A DNA stretch of 7,530 nucleotides from Desulfobacteraceae bacterium (GCA_030615565.1 JAUWZC010000104.1:1-7530), one strand, 5' to 3'; counted from the stretch's first letter, positions 1-5,016 are shown. Notes: generated from the sequence alone by a model not told the origin. Made by a program: numbers and translations.

Positions 1-92
1 CCAAATATCTTTTCCTTCCGTCTCTTGGGGATAAAAACAACATGATACTTGCAATCCCATTTCGTGTGATGTAAGCTTTGGTAGTTTTTCAT
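1..92 (-). CDS. tnpA: IS200/IS605-family transposase TnpA, N-terminal part (runs off window)
   Basis: Reading the minus strand from an ATG at 92-90 gives a protein starting MKNYQSLHHTKWDCKYHVVF and continuing IPKRRKEKIFG to the window edge. The HTKWDCKYHVVFIPK stretch is a hallmark of the single-domain HUH (Y1) transposases of the IS200 group (COG1943), which move single-stranded DNA by tyrosine-mediated cleavage at subterminal hairpins. Only about 30 of the usual 130-150 residues are present, so the HUH pair and the catalytic tyrosine lie outside the window and its integrity cannot be judged. A GGGAGG ribosome site lies just upstream of the start (minus strand, about 104-99), inside an inverted repeat described separately. 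It is the only gene on the minus strand. It transcribes away from the rest of the window. Confidence 0.9.
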   Translation of the reverse strand, partial: MKNYQSLHHTKWDCKYHVVFIPKRRKEKIF

Positions 93-95
93 TTC

Positions 96-138
96 AAACC
101 TCCCATATTTGAATGTTGATGATTTATATGGGAGGTTT
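96..138 (-). promoter_or_regulatory. Leader hairpin that can hide the tnpA ribosome-binding site
   Basis: A perfect 13-base inverted repeat (arms 96-108 and 126-138, loop 17 bases) lies directly upstream of the transposase start. On the minus strand the second arm contains GGGAGG, the only plausible Shine-Dalgarno sequence for tnpA. A transcript crossing both arms would pair the ribosome site away. Control of this kind is known for IS200 of Salmonella, where a leader stem-loop blocks tnpA translation. That it acts so here is inferred from position and pairing. Confidence 0.7.
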
Positions 139-175
139 TATTTCTACTGCCTCACACGGTCAAACCTTTTTGAGT

Positions 176-194
176 CCCCCGGCAAAGCCGGGGG
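176..194. repeat. IS200-type left-end palindrome
   Basis: Eight perfect base pairs, CCCCCGGC (176-183) and GCCGGGGG (187-194), close a three-base AAA loop. IS200/IS605 elements carry subterminal hairpins like this at their ends, recognised by TnpA as single-stranded DNA. Its place upstream of tnpA marks it as the left end of the element. The exact end of the element should lie a little beyond the hairpin, between about 195 and 225, where the first dispersed repeat begins. I cannot fix the cleavage tetranucleotide without an empty site. Confidence 0.75.
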
Positions 195-224
195 TTTACC
201 TGTTTGATTATTAATGGTGATAAA

Positions 225-373
225 GGGATCAAATCTGCTCTTAGCAAATTTAAAAAATATCATTGAGAAAAAGACCTGGGTCAAACCCCAGGTTCTGAGT
301 TGATATGGATTTTATTGCTCAATAAGCACGGTAAAAATTTGAAATTTAAAACCATGATTCTTTATATATTCCG
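225..373 (+). repeat. Dispersed intergenic repeat, copy 1 (long form)
   Basis: This begins GGGATCAAATCTGCTCTT and ends near TATATATTCCGA. It shares with copies 2-5 the core blocks ATTGAGAAAAA, GGGTCAAACCCC (a small hairpin; here CCTGGG/CCCAGG) and GGTTCTGAGTTGATATGG. The stretch from about 291 to 371 matches copy 2 with only one visible difference (T for A near 347), so these two are recent duplicates or are kept alike by recombination. It sits between the IS200 end and the toxin-antitoxin-like module, so copies 1 and 2 form direct repeats around that module. Confidence 0.85.
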
Positions 374-401
374 ACAATTGTACGCCTGACGTGGGATATT
401 G

Positions 402-629
402 ATGATCCCGACTCTTCCAAAATGGAGCGAACCCTTCCAATTAGCCTCTTTAGATGCTGATTGGGACAATAAGCCGGCCAGCGCTGGCACTTACATCGTT
501 CAGTGTGTCCGTGAAATACTTCGAGCATGGGGAAATGACAAGAGAGGCATACTATATATTGGACAGTCGCGGTCTCTGTTTTTGGAACAAGATTTTTTGC
601 TTGACTTATTCTTGATTCTAGAATATAGA
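402..629 (+). pseudogene. GIY-YIG nuclease-like N-terminal stump fused in frame to the next gene
   Basis: The open frame 402-1151 (ATG at 402, preceded by an in-frame TTG at 399) starts with about 60 residues unlike the family of the rest of the protein. WSEPF is followed by GTYIVQ and then, about 20 residues later, GILYIGQS. That is the layout of the first half of a GIY-YIG domain (GIY then YIG strands). The family's downstream arginine and glutamate catalytic positions are missing, because the sequence changes near codon 60 and runs into the antitoxin-like protein. It is probably a deletion that joined the start of one gene to the leader of another. A true GIY-YIG fusion is unlikely because half the domain is absent. 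The ribosome site before 402 is weak. Confidence 0.55.
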
Positions 630-635
630 ATGCCT

Positions 636-1151
636 ATGAACTTGTTGCCTCAAGATGTCCTGATCATGATCAAGTTGGTTATCTCCTCCTCTGGAGGCTG
701 GACATACAACGTGATAGCCTATGAATTGGGTATGAGCCCGTCCATGGTTTTCAATGGGGTGAAGCGTGCTACCCAAGCACGCATCTTCGATCCCAATCGT
801 AAGCGGCCTCGGCGCAAGGCATTGGAAGAGTTCTTGATCCACGGGATGAAGTACGCATTCCCACCTGACATTGGGAGCATGACCAGAGGTATCCCAACCG
901 TTTTTGCTTCTCCAGCCCTTCGAGGCCATCTTTCATATGACTCTGAGGAGATTTATGTCTGGCCTTACCCGCAGGGGCACGAAAGAGGGATTAGCTTCTC
1001 ACCTCTCTATAAGTCCGTACCGGAGATTGCCATGAAAGACGAAAAGCTCTATGCAGCCTTGGGTCTAGTTGATGCTATTCGGCTAGGCAGAGTCAGGGAG
1101 AACAAGCTCGCAGAGAGGCTCCTATTCGACATGTTGAGGTACAATGCGTAG
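636..1151 (+). CDS. Antitoxin-like winged-helix protein paired with an AbiEii-type nucleotidyltransferase
   Basis: From the ATG at 636 (MNLLPQDVLIMIKLV; another ATG at 630) the protein is about 171 residues. It matches a widespread family of small proteins encoded just upstream of AbiEii-like nucleotidyltransferases. The stretch WTYNVIAYELGMSPSMVFNGVKRA reads as a helix-turn-helix. It is followed by RPRRKALEEFLIHGMKYAFP and a conserved segment with GIPT, VWPYPQG, LYKSVP and a final ALVDAIRLGR motif. By analogy with AbiEi it would bind DNA and counter or repress its partner (inference). Its stop codon overlaps the next start by eight bases, so the two were translated together. The frame continues upstream to 402 through a GIY-YIG stump, but the family begins here. 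No clear Shine-Dalgarno precedes 636, so translation may now depend on the upstream frame. Confidence 0.7.
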   Translation: MNLLPQDVLIMIKLVISSSGGWTYNVIAYELGMSPSMVFNGVKRATQARIFDPNRKRPRRKALEEFLIHGMKYAFPPDIGSMTRGIPTVFASPALRGHLSYDSEEIYVWPYPQGHERGISFSPLYKSVPEIAMKDEKLYAALGLVDAIRLGRVRENKLAERLLFDMLRYNA

Positions 1152-1837
1152 GTACAGGTTTCAGAACGTCGAAAGGATCTTAGCTGTTGTACGCCAGCTT
1201 GGGGAATTGAGTCAGGAAGTGGTCTTCGCAGGCGGCGCTGCAACAGGATTGCTTATCACGGACCCTGCCATTCCAGATGTCCGGCCCACTATCGACATCG
1301 ACATCATCGTTGGATTACCCGCACCGACACTACCGTCTACAGCAACGTCTCCGTGAGAAGGGCTTTCGAGAATCCATAGAGGACAAAGTCATCTGTCGCT
1401 GGAGTTACAAGGAAATCTTGCTCGATGTTATGCCCACTGATGAACGTATTCTAGGTTTCTCCAACCGCTGGTATGCTGACGCTTTTCGTAATGCTCAGGA
1501 TATTGTCATCGAAGGACTGACTCTCAAGCTCATAAAAGCTACCCACTTCCTTGGCACCAAGCTCGAGGCTTTCTACGGCAGGGAGAAAGGCGACTATATG
1601 GCCAGCCATGACATGGAGGATTTCATCGTCGTGCTGGATGGCCGCTTGGAAATCGTTGAGGATATCCGGGAATCCGATGAGGAAATCAAGAGTTACCTTG
1701 CAGATCAGTTCAAGCAACTTCTCGAAAATGATGAATTCCTGGATGCCTTACCAGGTCACTTGCCACCAGATCAGGCGAGCCAGCGACGCATACCTATAGT
1801 TGAGGACCGAATGAGGCAGATCGTCGAGATGCAATAG
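1144..1837 (+). pseudogene. AbiEii-like nucleotidyltransferase (toxin-like), frameshifted
   Basis: The first part (1144 to TGA at 1354-1356) carries the nucleotidyltransferase signature: VFAGGAATGL with the GG pair at residues 30-31, then RPTIDIDIIV with the metal-binding DID (51-53). After IIVG the frame becomes nonsense. The family sequence resumes one frame over from about 1313 (HYRLQQRLREKGF) with LLDVMPTDE (third acidic residue, near 1424), GFSNRWY, ATHFLGTKLEAFYGR, SHDMEDFIVVLDGR and DALPGHLPPDQASQ to the stop at 1835-1837. A one-base insertion or two-base deletion at about 1310-1330 would explain it; spacing against the family favours a two-base loss. Both halves are otherwise well conserved, so the damage is recent or is a sequencing error. 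Intact members transfer nucleotides and act as toxins in AbiE/MenT-like systems. I infer the same role for the ancestor. Confidence 0.8.
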
Positions 1838-1879
1838 AAACGGGGTCAGCCCGCCGAGGATGGATAATCTCCGCATAGA

Positions 1880-2050
1880 GGGATCAAACCTGCTCTTGAC
1901 TCATTTAAAGAATATCATTGAGAAAAAAGTTAGGGGCCAAACCTTAGGTTCTGAGTTGATATGGATTTTATTGCTCAATAAGCACGGTAAAAATTTGAAA
2001 TATAAAACCATGATTCTTTATATATTCTGGAAATAATTCCGATCACTCAA
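1880..2050 (+). repeat. Dispersed intergenic repeat, copy 2 (long form)
   Basis: This starts GGGATCAAACCTGCTCTTGA about 40 bases after the nucleotidyltransferase stop and ends near ATTCCGATCACTCA. The right half is nearly identical to copy 1. Its extreme right end (ATTCCGATCACTCA) is shared with copy 5, which has about 25 extra bases between two TCTGG/TTTGG-like words; copy 2 looks like a deletion between those words. In the long copies ATGG(A)TTTTAT pairs with ATAAAACCAT across a 30-base loop with one unpaired A. The bases 1838-1879 between gene and repeat show nothing I recognise. Confidence 0.85.
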
Positions 2051-2090
2051 TAGTTGGACGACAGTGATTTCAAAAGGCGAATGTTCTTAG

Positions 2091-2097
2091 GGAGGAG
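2091..2097 (+). promoter_or_regulatory. Ribosome-binding site of the DUF302 gene
   Basis: GGAGGAG ends five bases before the ATG at 2103. It is a strong Shine-Dalgarno match and fixes the start. Confidence 0.85.
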
Positions 2098-2102
2098 AAT
2101 TT

Positions 2103-2489
2103 ATGCAATACTATTTTAACAAAACACTAACAATACCATTCGATGAAGCTATTACAAGGGTCATTGATGAATTAAAGAAAGAAGGGTTTGGGATTCTTAC
2201 GGATATTGATGTTCAAAAGACATTGAAAAAGAAACTCGACGTCGACTTCAAAAAATACAGAATATTAGGTGCATGTAATCCGCCTTTTGCTTACAAGGCT
2301 TTGCAGGCAGAGAGTAGAATAGGCACAATGTTGCCATGCAATGTGATAGTGCAAGAGACCGAGGGAGGAGAAGTTGAGGTTTCGGCTATAGATCCTATTG
2401 CATCCATGCAAGCCGTTCAGAATCCCGCACTAGAAGACATAGCTAAACAAGTACAAGCCAAATTAAGAAATGTTATACATAACCTATAG
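2103..2489 (+). CDS. DUF302 family protein
   Basis: 128 residues with the full DUF302 pattern: FDEAITRVIDELKKEGFGIL, TDIDVQKTLKKKLDVDFKKY, then RILGACNPPFAYKAL, LLPCNV-type (here MLPCNVIVQE) and AIDPIASM. The length is that of complete family members. DUF302 proteins form a compact alpha/beta fold and occur as free-standing small proteins or in fusions. Their biochemical role is not settled, so I assign none. The conserved Cys in GACNPP (C58) and in LPCNV (C79) are both present. There is no signal peptide or membrane segment, so it should be cytoplasmic. It stands alone between repeat copy 2 and an attC-like hairpin 28 bases after its stop, as a cassette gene would. Confidence 0.9.
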   Translation: MQYYFNKTLTIPFDEAITRVIDELKKEGFGILTDIDVQKTLKKKLDVDFKKYRILGACNPPFAYKALQAESRIGTMLPCNVIVQETEGGEVEVSAIDPIASMQAVQNPALEDIAKQVQAKLRNVIHNL

Positions 2490-2516
2490 AAAAGCTTACA
2501 TAATCAAAAAAACGCC

Positions 2517-2590
2517 ATCTAACGACTCAATGCACCTGATCCCGCTACCCGCCTTGTGGCGTTAGCGGGACAGGTGATCTCGGCCGAGAT
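2517..2590 (+). other. attC-like integron recombination site with a damaged right core
   Basis: ATCTAAC (2517-2523) fits the R'' consensus RYYYAAC exactly. After a short spacer comes a long hairpin: left arm 2533-2547 and right arm 2563-2576 pair over 14 positions with one unpaired A (2539) in the left arm. An inner CGCC/GGCG stem (2550-2553, 2558-2561) closes a TTGT loop. attC sites carry extra unpaired bases in exactly this left arm. The expected right core GTTAGAT is replaced by CCGAGAT (2584-2590), so GTT is lost and the site should not recombine normally. The last 14 bases (2577-2590) form a perfect palindrome. Identification by structure and consensus is an inference. Confidence 0.6.
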
Positions 2591-2613
2591 TGCCTTAGAA
2601 TTTGAAAATTGGA

Positions 2614-2706
2614 ATGAAACGAAAAGATAAAGAGATTAAAGATCAGAAGCTTATTTCGAAAATCATCAGAGAGAGCAAAGAATTGCGAGGCAAGCAATAT
2701 TTTTAA
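2614..2706 (+). pseudogene. N-terminal remnant of a pyridoxamine 5'-phosphate oxidase-like (PPOX/NimA-type) gene
   Basis: A short frame from ATG 2614 encodes 30 residues, MKRKDKEIKDQKLISKIIRE then SKELRGKQYF, before TAA. The RKDKEI opening followed by a helix ending in RES is how many flavin-binding PPOX-fold proteins (often annotated as pyridoxamine 5'-phosphate oxidase family) begin. Those normally continue with CRL-type and PYVVPL motifs over 150 or so residues. Nothing of that follows here. No good ribosome site precedes it. I read it as a truncated cassette gene whose 5' end abuts the attC-like site 24 bases upstream. The match rests on few residues. Confidence 0.45.
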
Positions 2707-2748
2707 AATATCACATTCGCTTAAGTTCGCAAAAACAACTAATTTAAT

Positions 2749-2755
2749 GAGGAGG
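2749..2755 (+). promoter_or_regulatory. Ribosome-binding site of the cytochrome gene
   Basis: GAGGAGG ends five bases before ATG 2761 and supports that start, which also gives a proper signal peptide. The stretch 2707-2748 shows no feature I can name. Confidence 0.85.
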
Positions 2756-2760
2756 ATAAT

Positions 2761-3687
2761 ATGAAAAGGATTACCATAGCGTTATCGATTTTGGCAGTTT
2801 TTACCACGACCGCATGGTCACAGATGAGAGGAGATATGAGGGGCAGATCATCCCAGCAAATATTTCCACAACAATATTCGCAGGAACAATATGATAAACT
2901 CAATGAACTGATGCGTGAAAGTCGTGGAGGGCAACTTTATGACAATTGGTGGAAAACCACGATTGATACGGAGAAACCCAAAAAAGACCACCCGCTATGG
3001 AAGGAACAAAGCACTAACAAGCGGAGTGGATATGATACCTATCGGTGCAAGGAATGTCACGGTTGGGACTATCGTGGTAAGGACGGGGCCTACGGCAAGG
3101 GATCTCACTACACTGGATTCAAAGGTGTGCATGAGGCAGCTAAGAAAATGTCCATAAAGGAACTTGAGACCGTAAATAAGGGGGGTACCAATAAAAAACA
3201 CGACTTTACAGAGCATATTAGCACTAACGACATTGCTGATCTTGCTGTCTTTATGAAAAAAGGACTTATTGACACAAGCAAATTTGTAAATAATGAAGGT
3301 ATGCCCATAGGGGGTAATCCAAGGACGGGGAGCTATATTTTCAGGAGAAACTGTACCCATATGTGCCACGGTACGGTAGGTATAGGAATAAATTTTGGAG
3401 ACTCCGAAAAGCCTGAGTTTGTAGGCACTGTAGCTTACAAGAACCCCTGGGAATTCATCCACAAGGTTAGAAATGGTCAACCCGGCACAAGGATGCCCTC
3501 AGCAATTATCAATGATTGGAGCGAAAAAGATATTCTTGACCTTTTGAGCTTTGCACGCACTTTACCCAAGGATACATCAGAAATTGGCTGGTGGAGAAAT
3601 CTCTGGGGAGGTATGGGCCACCACAGGATGATGCATGGAGATTATCGCCCCGGTAGTGGAAGAGGTTTTGGCCCAAGTATGGAATGA
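2761..3687 (+). CDS. Exported c-type cytochrome, two heme sites (one CXXCH, one CX3CH)
   Basis: 308 residues. The N-terminus MKRITIALSILAVFTTTAWS is a Sec signal peptide with likely cleavage after AWS (residue 20), so the protein works outside the cytoplasm, probably as an electron carrier. The first heme site is CKECH (C96, C99, H100), followed by a segment with HDFTEHI (148-153) that could give a histidine ligand. The second is CTHMCH (C198, C202, H203), with three residues between the cysteines instead of two. It is followed by RNGQPGTRMPS, where M245 is the likely axial ligand, and WSEKDILDLLSFARTLP, a normal class I cytochrome c ending. The tail WGGMGHHRMMHG (283-294) is rich in His and Met. 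It resembles a tandem of two cytochrome c domains. I cannot name its redox partner and no partner gene is adjacent. Repeat copy 3 begins nine bases after the stop. Confidence 0.85.
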   Translation: MKRITIALSILAVFTTTAWSQMRGDMRGRSSQQIFPQQYSQEQYDKLNELMRESRGGQLYDNWWKTTIDTEKPKKDHPLWKEQSTNKRSGYDTYRCKECHGWDYRGKDGAYGKGSHYTGFKGVHEAAKKMSIKELETVNKGGTNKKHDFTEHISTNDIADLAVFMKKGLIDTSKFVNNEGMPIGGNPRTGSYIFRRNCTHMCHGTVGIGINFGDSEKPEFVGTVAYKNPWEFIHKVRNGQPGTRMPSAIINDWSEKDILDLLSFARTLPKDTSEIGWWRNLWGGMGHHRMMHGDYRPGSGRGFGPSME

Positions 3688-3695
3688 TACGAACT

Positions 3696-3776
3696 GGTCA
3701 AGTCCGCTCTTGACTCGTTTAAAGATTATCATTGAGAAAGGATTTCAGGATCAAACCCCAGGTTCCGAGCTGATAC
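3696..3776 (+). repeat. Dispersed intergenic repeat, copy 3 (short form)
   Basis: This starts GGTCAAGTCCGCTCTTGACT right after the cytochrome stop and keeps ATCATTGAGAAA, GGATCAAACCCCAGGTTC and GAGCTGATA. The ATGGATTTTATTGCTC half of the long copies is missing. It is more diverged than copies 1, 2 and 5. Confidence 0.8.
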
Positions 3777-3793
3777 ATCAAGGACATGAGACA

Positions 3794-3825
3794 TGCTTAT
3801 CTTTGCCTTTTTTGTAAAGATAGCA
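3794..3825 (+). other. Bulged hairpin upstream of the glutaredoxin gene
   Basis: Left arm TGCTTATCTTT (3794-3804) pairs with AAAGATAGCA (3816-3825) over ten positions with one unpaired T in the left arm. The loop is GCCTTTTTTGT. It might end transcription from the cytochrome gene, but no T-run follows the right arm. It has the one-sided bulge seen in attC sites but lacks AAC/GTT cores. The rest of 3826-3936 holds nothing I can assign. Confidence 0.4.
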
Positions 3826-3936
3826 CTAATATATTGAACTTATGGGCTTTTTTAAGACTTGCTTCATATATGGGTGTAAGATATTCCACCTTTTCCGAAA
3901 TCTATGATTATTATGGTCTTCAGTATCAATAATTCG

Positions 3937-3946
3937 AAGGAGGTGA
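3937..3946 (+). promoter_or_regulatory. Strong ribosome-binding site that decides the glutaredoxin start
   Basis: AAGGAGGTGA is a near-perfect anti-16S match, ending three bases before the ATG at 3950 (GGAGG to ATG about six bases). It points to translation starting upstream of the in-frame TGA at 3989. No such site precedes the ATG at 3992, which comes right after that TGA. Confidence 0.9.
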
Positions 3947-3949
3947 CTC

Positions 3950-4186
3950 ATGACTGACAAGAGCATCGTTGTCTACACCCAATCCGGTTGAATGTTCTGT
4001 GGACAAGTGAAAGAGTTTCTTTTACAGAGAGGTGTTAAATTCACCGAACGCATCGTCCCGCAAGATGAGGACGCCATGAAAGCGTTAGAAAAGATGGGTG
4101 TCATGACCACGCCGGTAACCGTGATTGACGGAGAGATTATTATTGGCTTTGATCGAGCTAAGCTAGAAAAGTTGTTGCGGGACTGA
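3950..4186 (+). CDS. Glutaredoxin-like selenoprotein with a UxxC redox motif (TGA at 3989-3991 read as Sec)
   Basis: From ATG 3950 the protein reads MTDKSIVVYTQSG, then TGA, then MFCGQVKEFLLQRGVKFTER, and ends GFDRAKLEKLLRD at 4186: 78 residues if the TGA is decoded, a normal length for small bacterial glutaredoxins. In this family the position is the first cysteine of CxxC (as in TQPGCMFCEQVKEFL-type sequences). The TGA thus gives U14-M-F-C17. The TTPVTVIDGE segment supplies the cis-proline (P near 55) of the thioredoxin fold. A hairpin right after the TGA could be the SECIS element. Both halves are conserved with no other damage, which argues for selenocysteine over a nonsense mutation. The role would be thiol/disulfide or glutathionylation chemistry in the cytoplasm. 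Decoding needs selA, selB and selC elsewhere in the genome, which this window cannot show. Confidence 0.8.
4007..4025 (+). promoter_or_regulatory. Candidate bacterial SECIS hairpin
   Basis: GTGAAAGA (4007-4014) pairs with TCTTTTAC (4018-4025) over eight positions, one of them G-U, leaving loop GTT. The loop lies 24-26 bases after the TGA. Bacterial SECIS elements sit just downstream of the UGA, with the loop some 16-37 bases away and a G-U in the loop for SelB binding. Both features are seen here. A folding calculation was not possible, and an alternative TCTGT/ACAGA pairing exists. Confidence 0.55.
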
Positions 4187-4207
4187 GTAATTCTGCGATG
4201 GAAAAGA

Positions 4208-4290
4208 GACTGCTCTTGACTCATTTAAAGAATATTATTGAGAAAAAAGTGCAGGGTCGAACCTCAGATTCTAAATTGATTTGCTTTTAT
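4208..4290 (+). repeat. Dispersed intergenic repeat, copy 4 (short form)
   Basis: Starting 22 bases after the glutaredoxin stop, it has ACTGCTCTTGACTCATTTAA, AATATTATTGAGAAAAAAGT and GCAGGGTCGAACCTCAGATT, then fades out near TTGATTTGCTTTTA. It keeps the left half of the element; the right half is absent or unrecognisable. Confidence 0.8.
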
Positions 4291-4291
4291 A

Positions 4292-4312
4292 GCCCTTGTC
4301 TCGTGCAGGGGC
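4292..4312 (+). other. Small hairpin between repeat copy 4 and the alkyltransferase gene
   Basis: GCCCTTG (4292-4298) pairs with CAGGGGC (4306-4312), with one G-T pair and a seven-base loop. No T-run follows, so it is not a standard terminator. The rest of the gap to 4357 is AT-rich (TATAGTATTATATT near 4337-4350) and might hold a promoter -10, but I see no convincing -35. Confidence 0.35.
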
Positions 4313-4357
4313 ACAATATATTAAGCTTTTTAGGCAGTATAGTATTATATTAAACGT

Positions 4358-4930
4358 ATGAAAAAGAATGAAAGCACAAATGCCTTCTTCAAAATAACAT
4401 CGACTTCGTTCGGTCCTGTGGCTCTTCTTTGGGAAAGTCACAAACGCCGACCAAAGGTATGTCGAATACTGCTCTCTAAGCCGAAAATATCGGCAAAGCA
4501 ACTCTTGAAAAAACTATACCCAAATGCCAAAGCCTTATCCTGTGATATCATTAATCAGCTTAGCGATAAGATTGAGGCATTCTTGCTGGGGGACGATGTT
4601 CGGTTCTCTCTTGACATAGTACGCCTGGACTTGTGTACGGAGTTTCAGCAGAACGTCTTGCTTGCGGAGTATAGGATTCCTCATGGGAGTGTCAGTACCT
4701 ACCAGCGTATTGCCGCACATCTGGGCAAGCCAAACGGTGCCCGTGCGGTCGGTACAGCTTTGGCTAGCAATCCGTTTCCCATCATAATTCCATGTCACCG
4801 AGCCATTCGGTCCGACGGCATGCTCGGTGGATATCAAGGCGGACTGAAGATGAAAAAAACTCTTCTTGAACAGGAAGGAGTACAATTCGACCAAGCTGGA
4901 AAGGCCATCATCGGAAAAATGCATTATTGA
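4358..4930 (+). CDS. ogt: Methylated-DNA--protein-cysteine methyltransferase (O6-alkylguanine repair)
   Basis: 190 residues in the Ogt/AdaB layout: a poorly conserved N-terminal domain, then the DNA-binding and active-site domain. Recognisable parts are RIPHGSVSTYQRIAAHLG (Tyr115 in the TY of the helix-turn-helix), GARAVGTALASNP with the intercalating arginine R129 and hinge asparagine N138, and the active-site PCHR with acceptor Cys146, followed by GGYQGG and a closing LLEQEG (E173). It would transfer a methyl or alkyl group from O6-alkylguanine in DNA irreversibly to Cys146, in the cytoplasm. All key residues are present, so it should be active. The symbol is by family; without the Ada sensor domain, ogt fits best. 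No clear ribosome site precedes ATG 4358. An attC-like site begins 15 bases after the stop, so it could be a cassette gene. Confidence 0.92.
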   Translation: MKKNESTNAFFKITSTSFGPVALLWESHKRRPKVCRILLSKPKISAKQLLKKLYPNAKALSCDIINQLSDKIEAFLLGDDVRFSLDIVRLDLCTEFQQNVLLAEYRIPHGSVSTYQRIAAHLGKPNGARAVGTALASNPFPIIIPCHRAIRSDGMLGGYQGGLKMKKTLLEQEGVQFDQAGKAIIGKMHY

Positions 4931-4945
4931 AATGGTAAAGAAACG

Positions 4946-5016
4946 TTTGAACAAGGCGCTGCACCAGAGGCGAAAAACACTGGCGCATTTTTACGCAGGT
5001 GAGATTTTCGTTAGAT
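4946..5016 (+). other. attC-like integron recombination site after the alkyltransferase gene
   Basis: The right core GTTAGAT (5010-5016) fits GTTRRRY exactly; the left core TTTGAAC (4946-4952) keeps AAC. Following it, AAGGCGCTGCACC is a common attC left-side sequence. CACC (4962-4965) pairs with GGTG (4998-5001), and further in GCGAAAAA (4970-4977) pairs with TTTTT-A-CGC (4988-4996) with one unpaired A. The arrangement R''-L''-loop-L'-R' over 71 bases is normal for attC. The next gene starts 18 bases after the site, as in cassette arrays. No integrase is visible, so function is inferred. Confidence 0.7.

Noticed and set aside
618..929. 103-residue open frame on the minus strand
   Set aside because: It is a shadow of the antitoxin-like gene, with no family features.
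1300..1360. Programmed ribosomal frameshift in the nucleotidyltransferase
   Set aside because: No slippery heptamer or clear stimulatory stem is visible at the crossover, and family members are encoded in one frame.
2995..3480. 161-residue open frame on the minus strand
   Set aside because: It lies wholly within the well-supported cytochrome gene, has no recognisable domain or ribosome site, and is a shadow.
3855..3890. Sigma-70 promoter before the glutaredoxin gene (TTGCTT, 17 bases, TATTCC)
   Set aside because: Both boxes match the consensus poorly, and such matches are expected by chance in AT-rich sequence.
3992..4186. A glutaredoxin gene starting at the ATG right after the TGA
   Set aside because: It would lack the first strand and redox motif and has no ribosome site; the strong site at 3937-3946 and conserved residues upstream support a start at 3950.
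4292..4312. Rho-independent terminator after the glutaredoxin gene
   Set aside because: The stem has a G-T pair and no T-run follows.
4535..4954. 139-residue open frame on the minus strand
   Set aside because: It overlaps the alkyltransferase, whose active-site motifs are complete.
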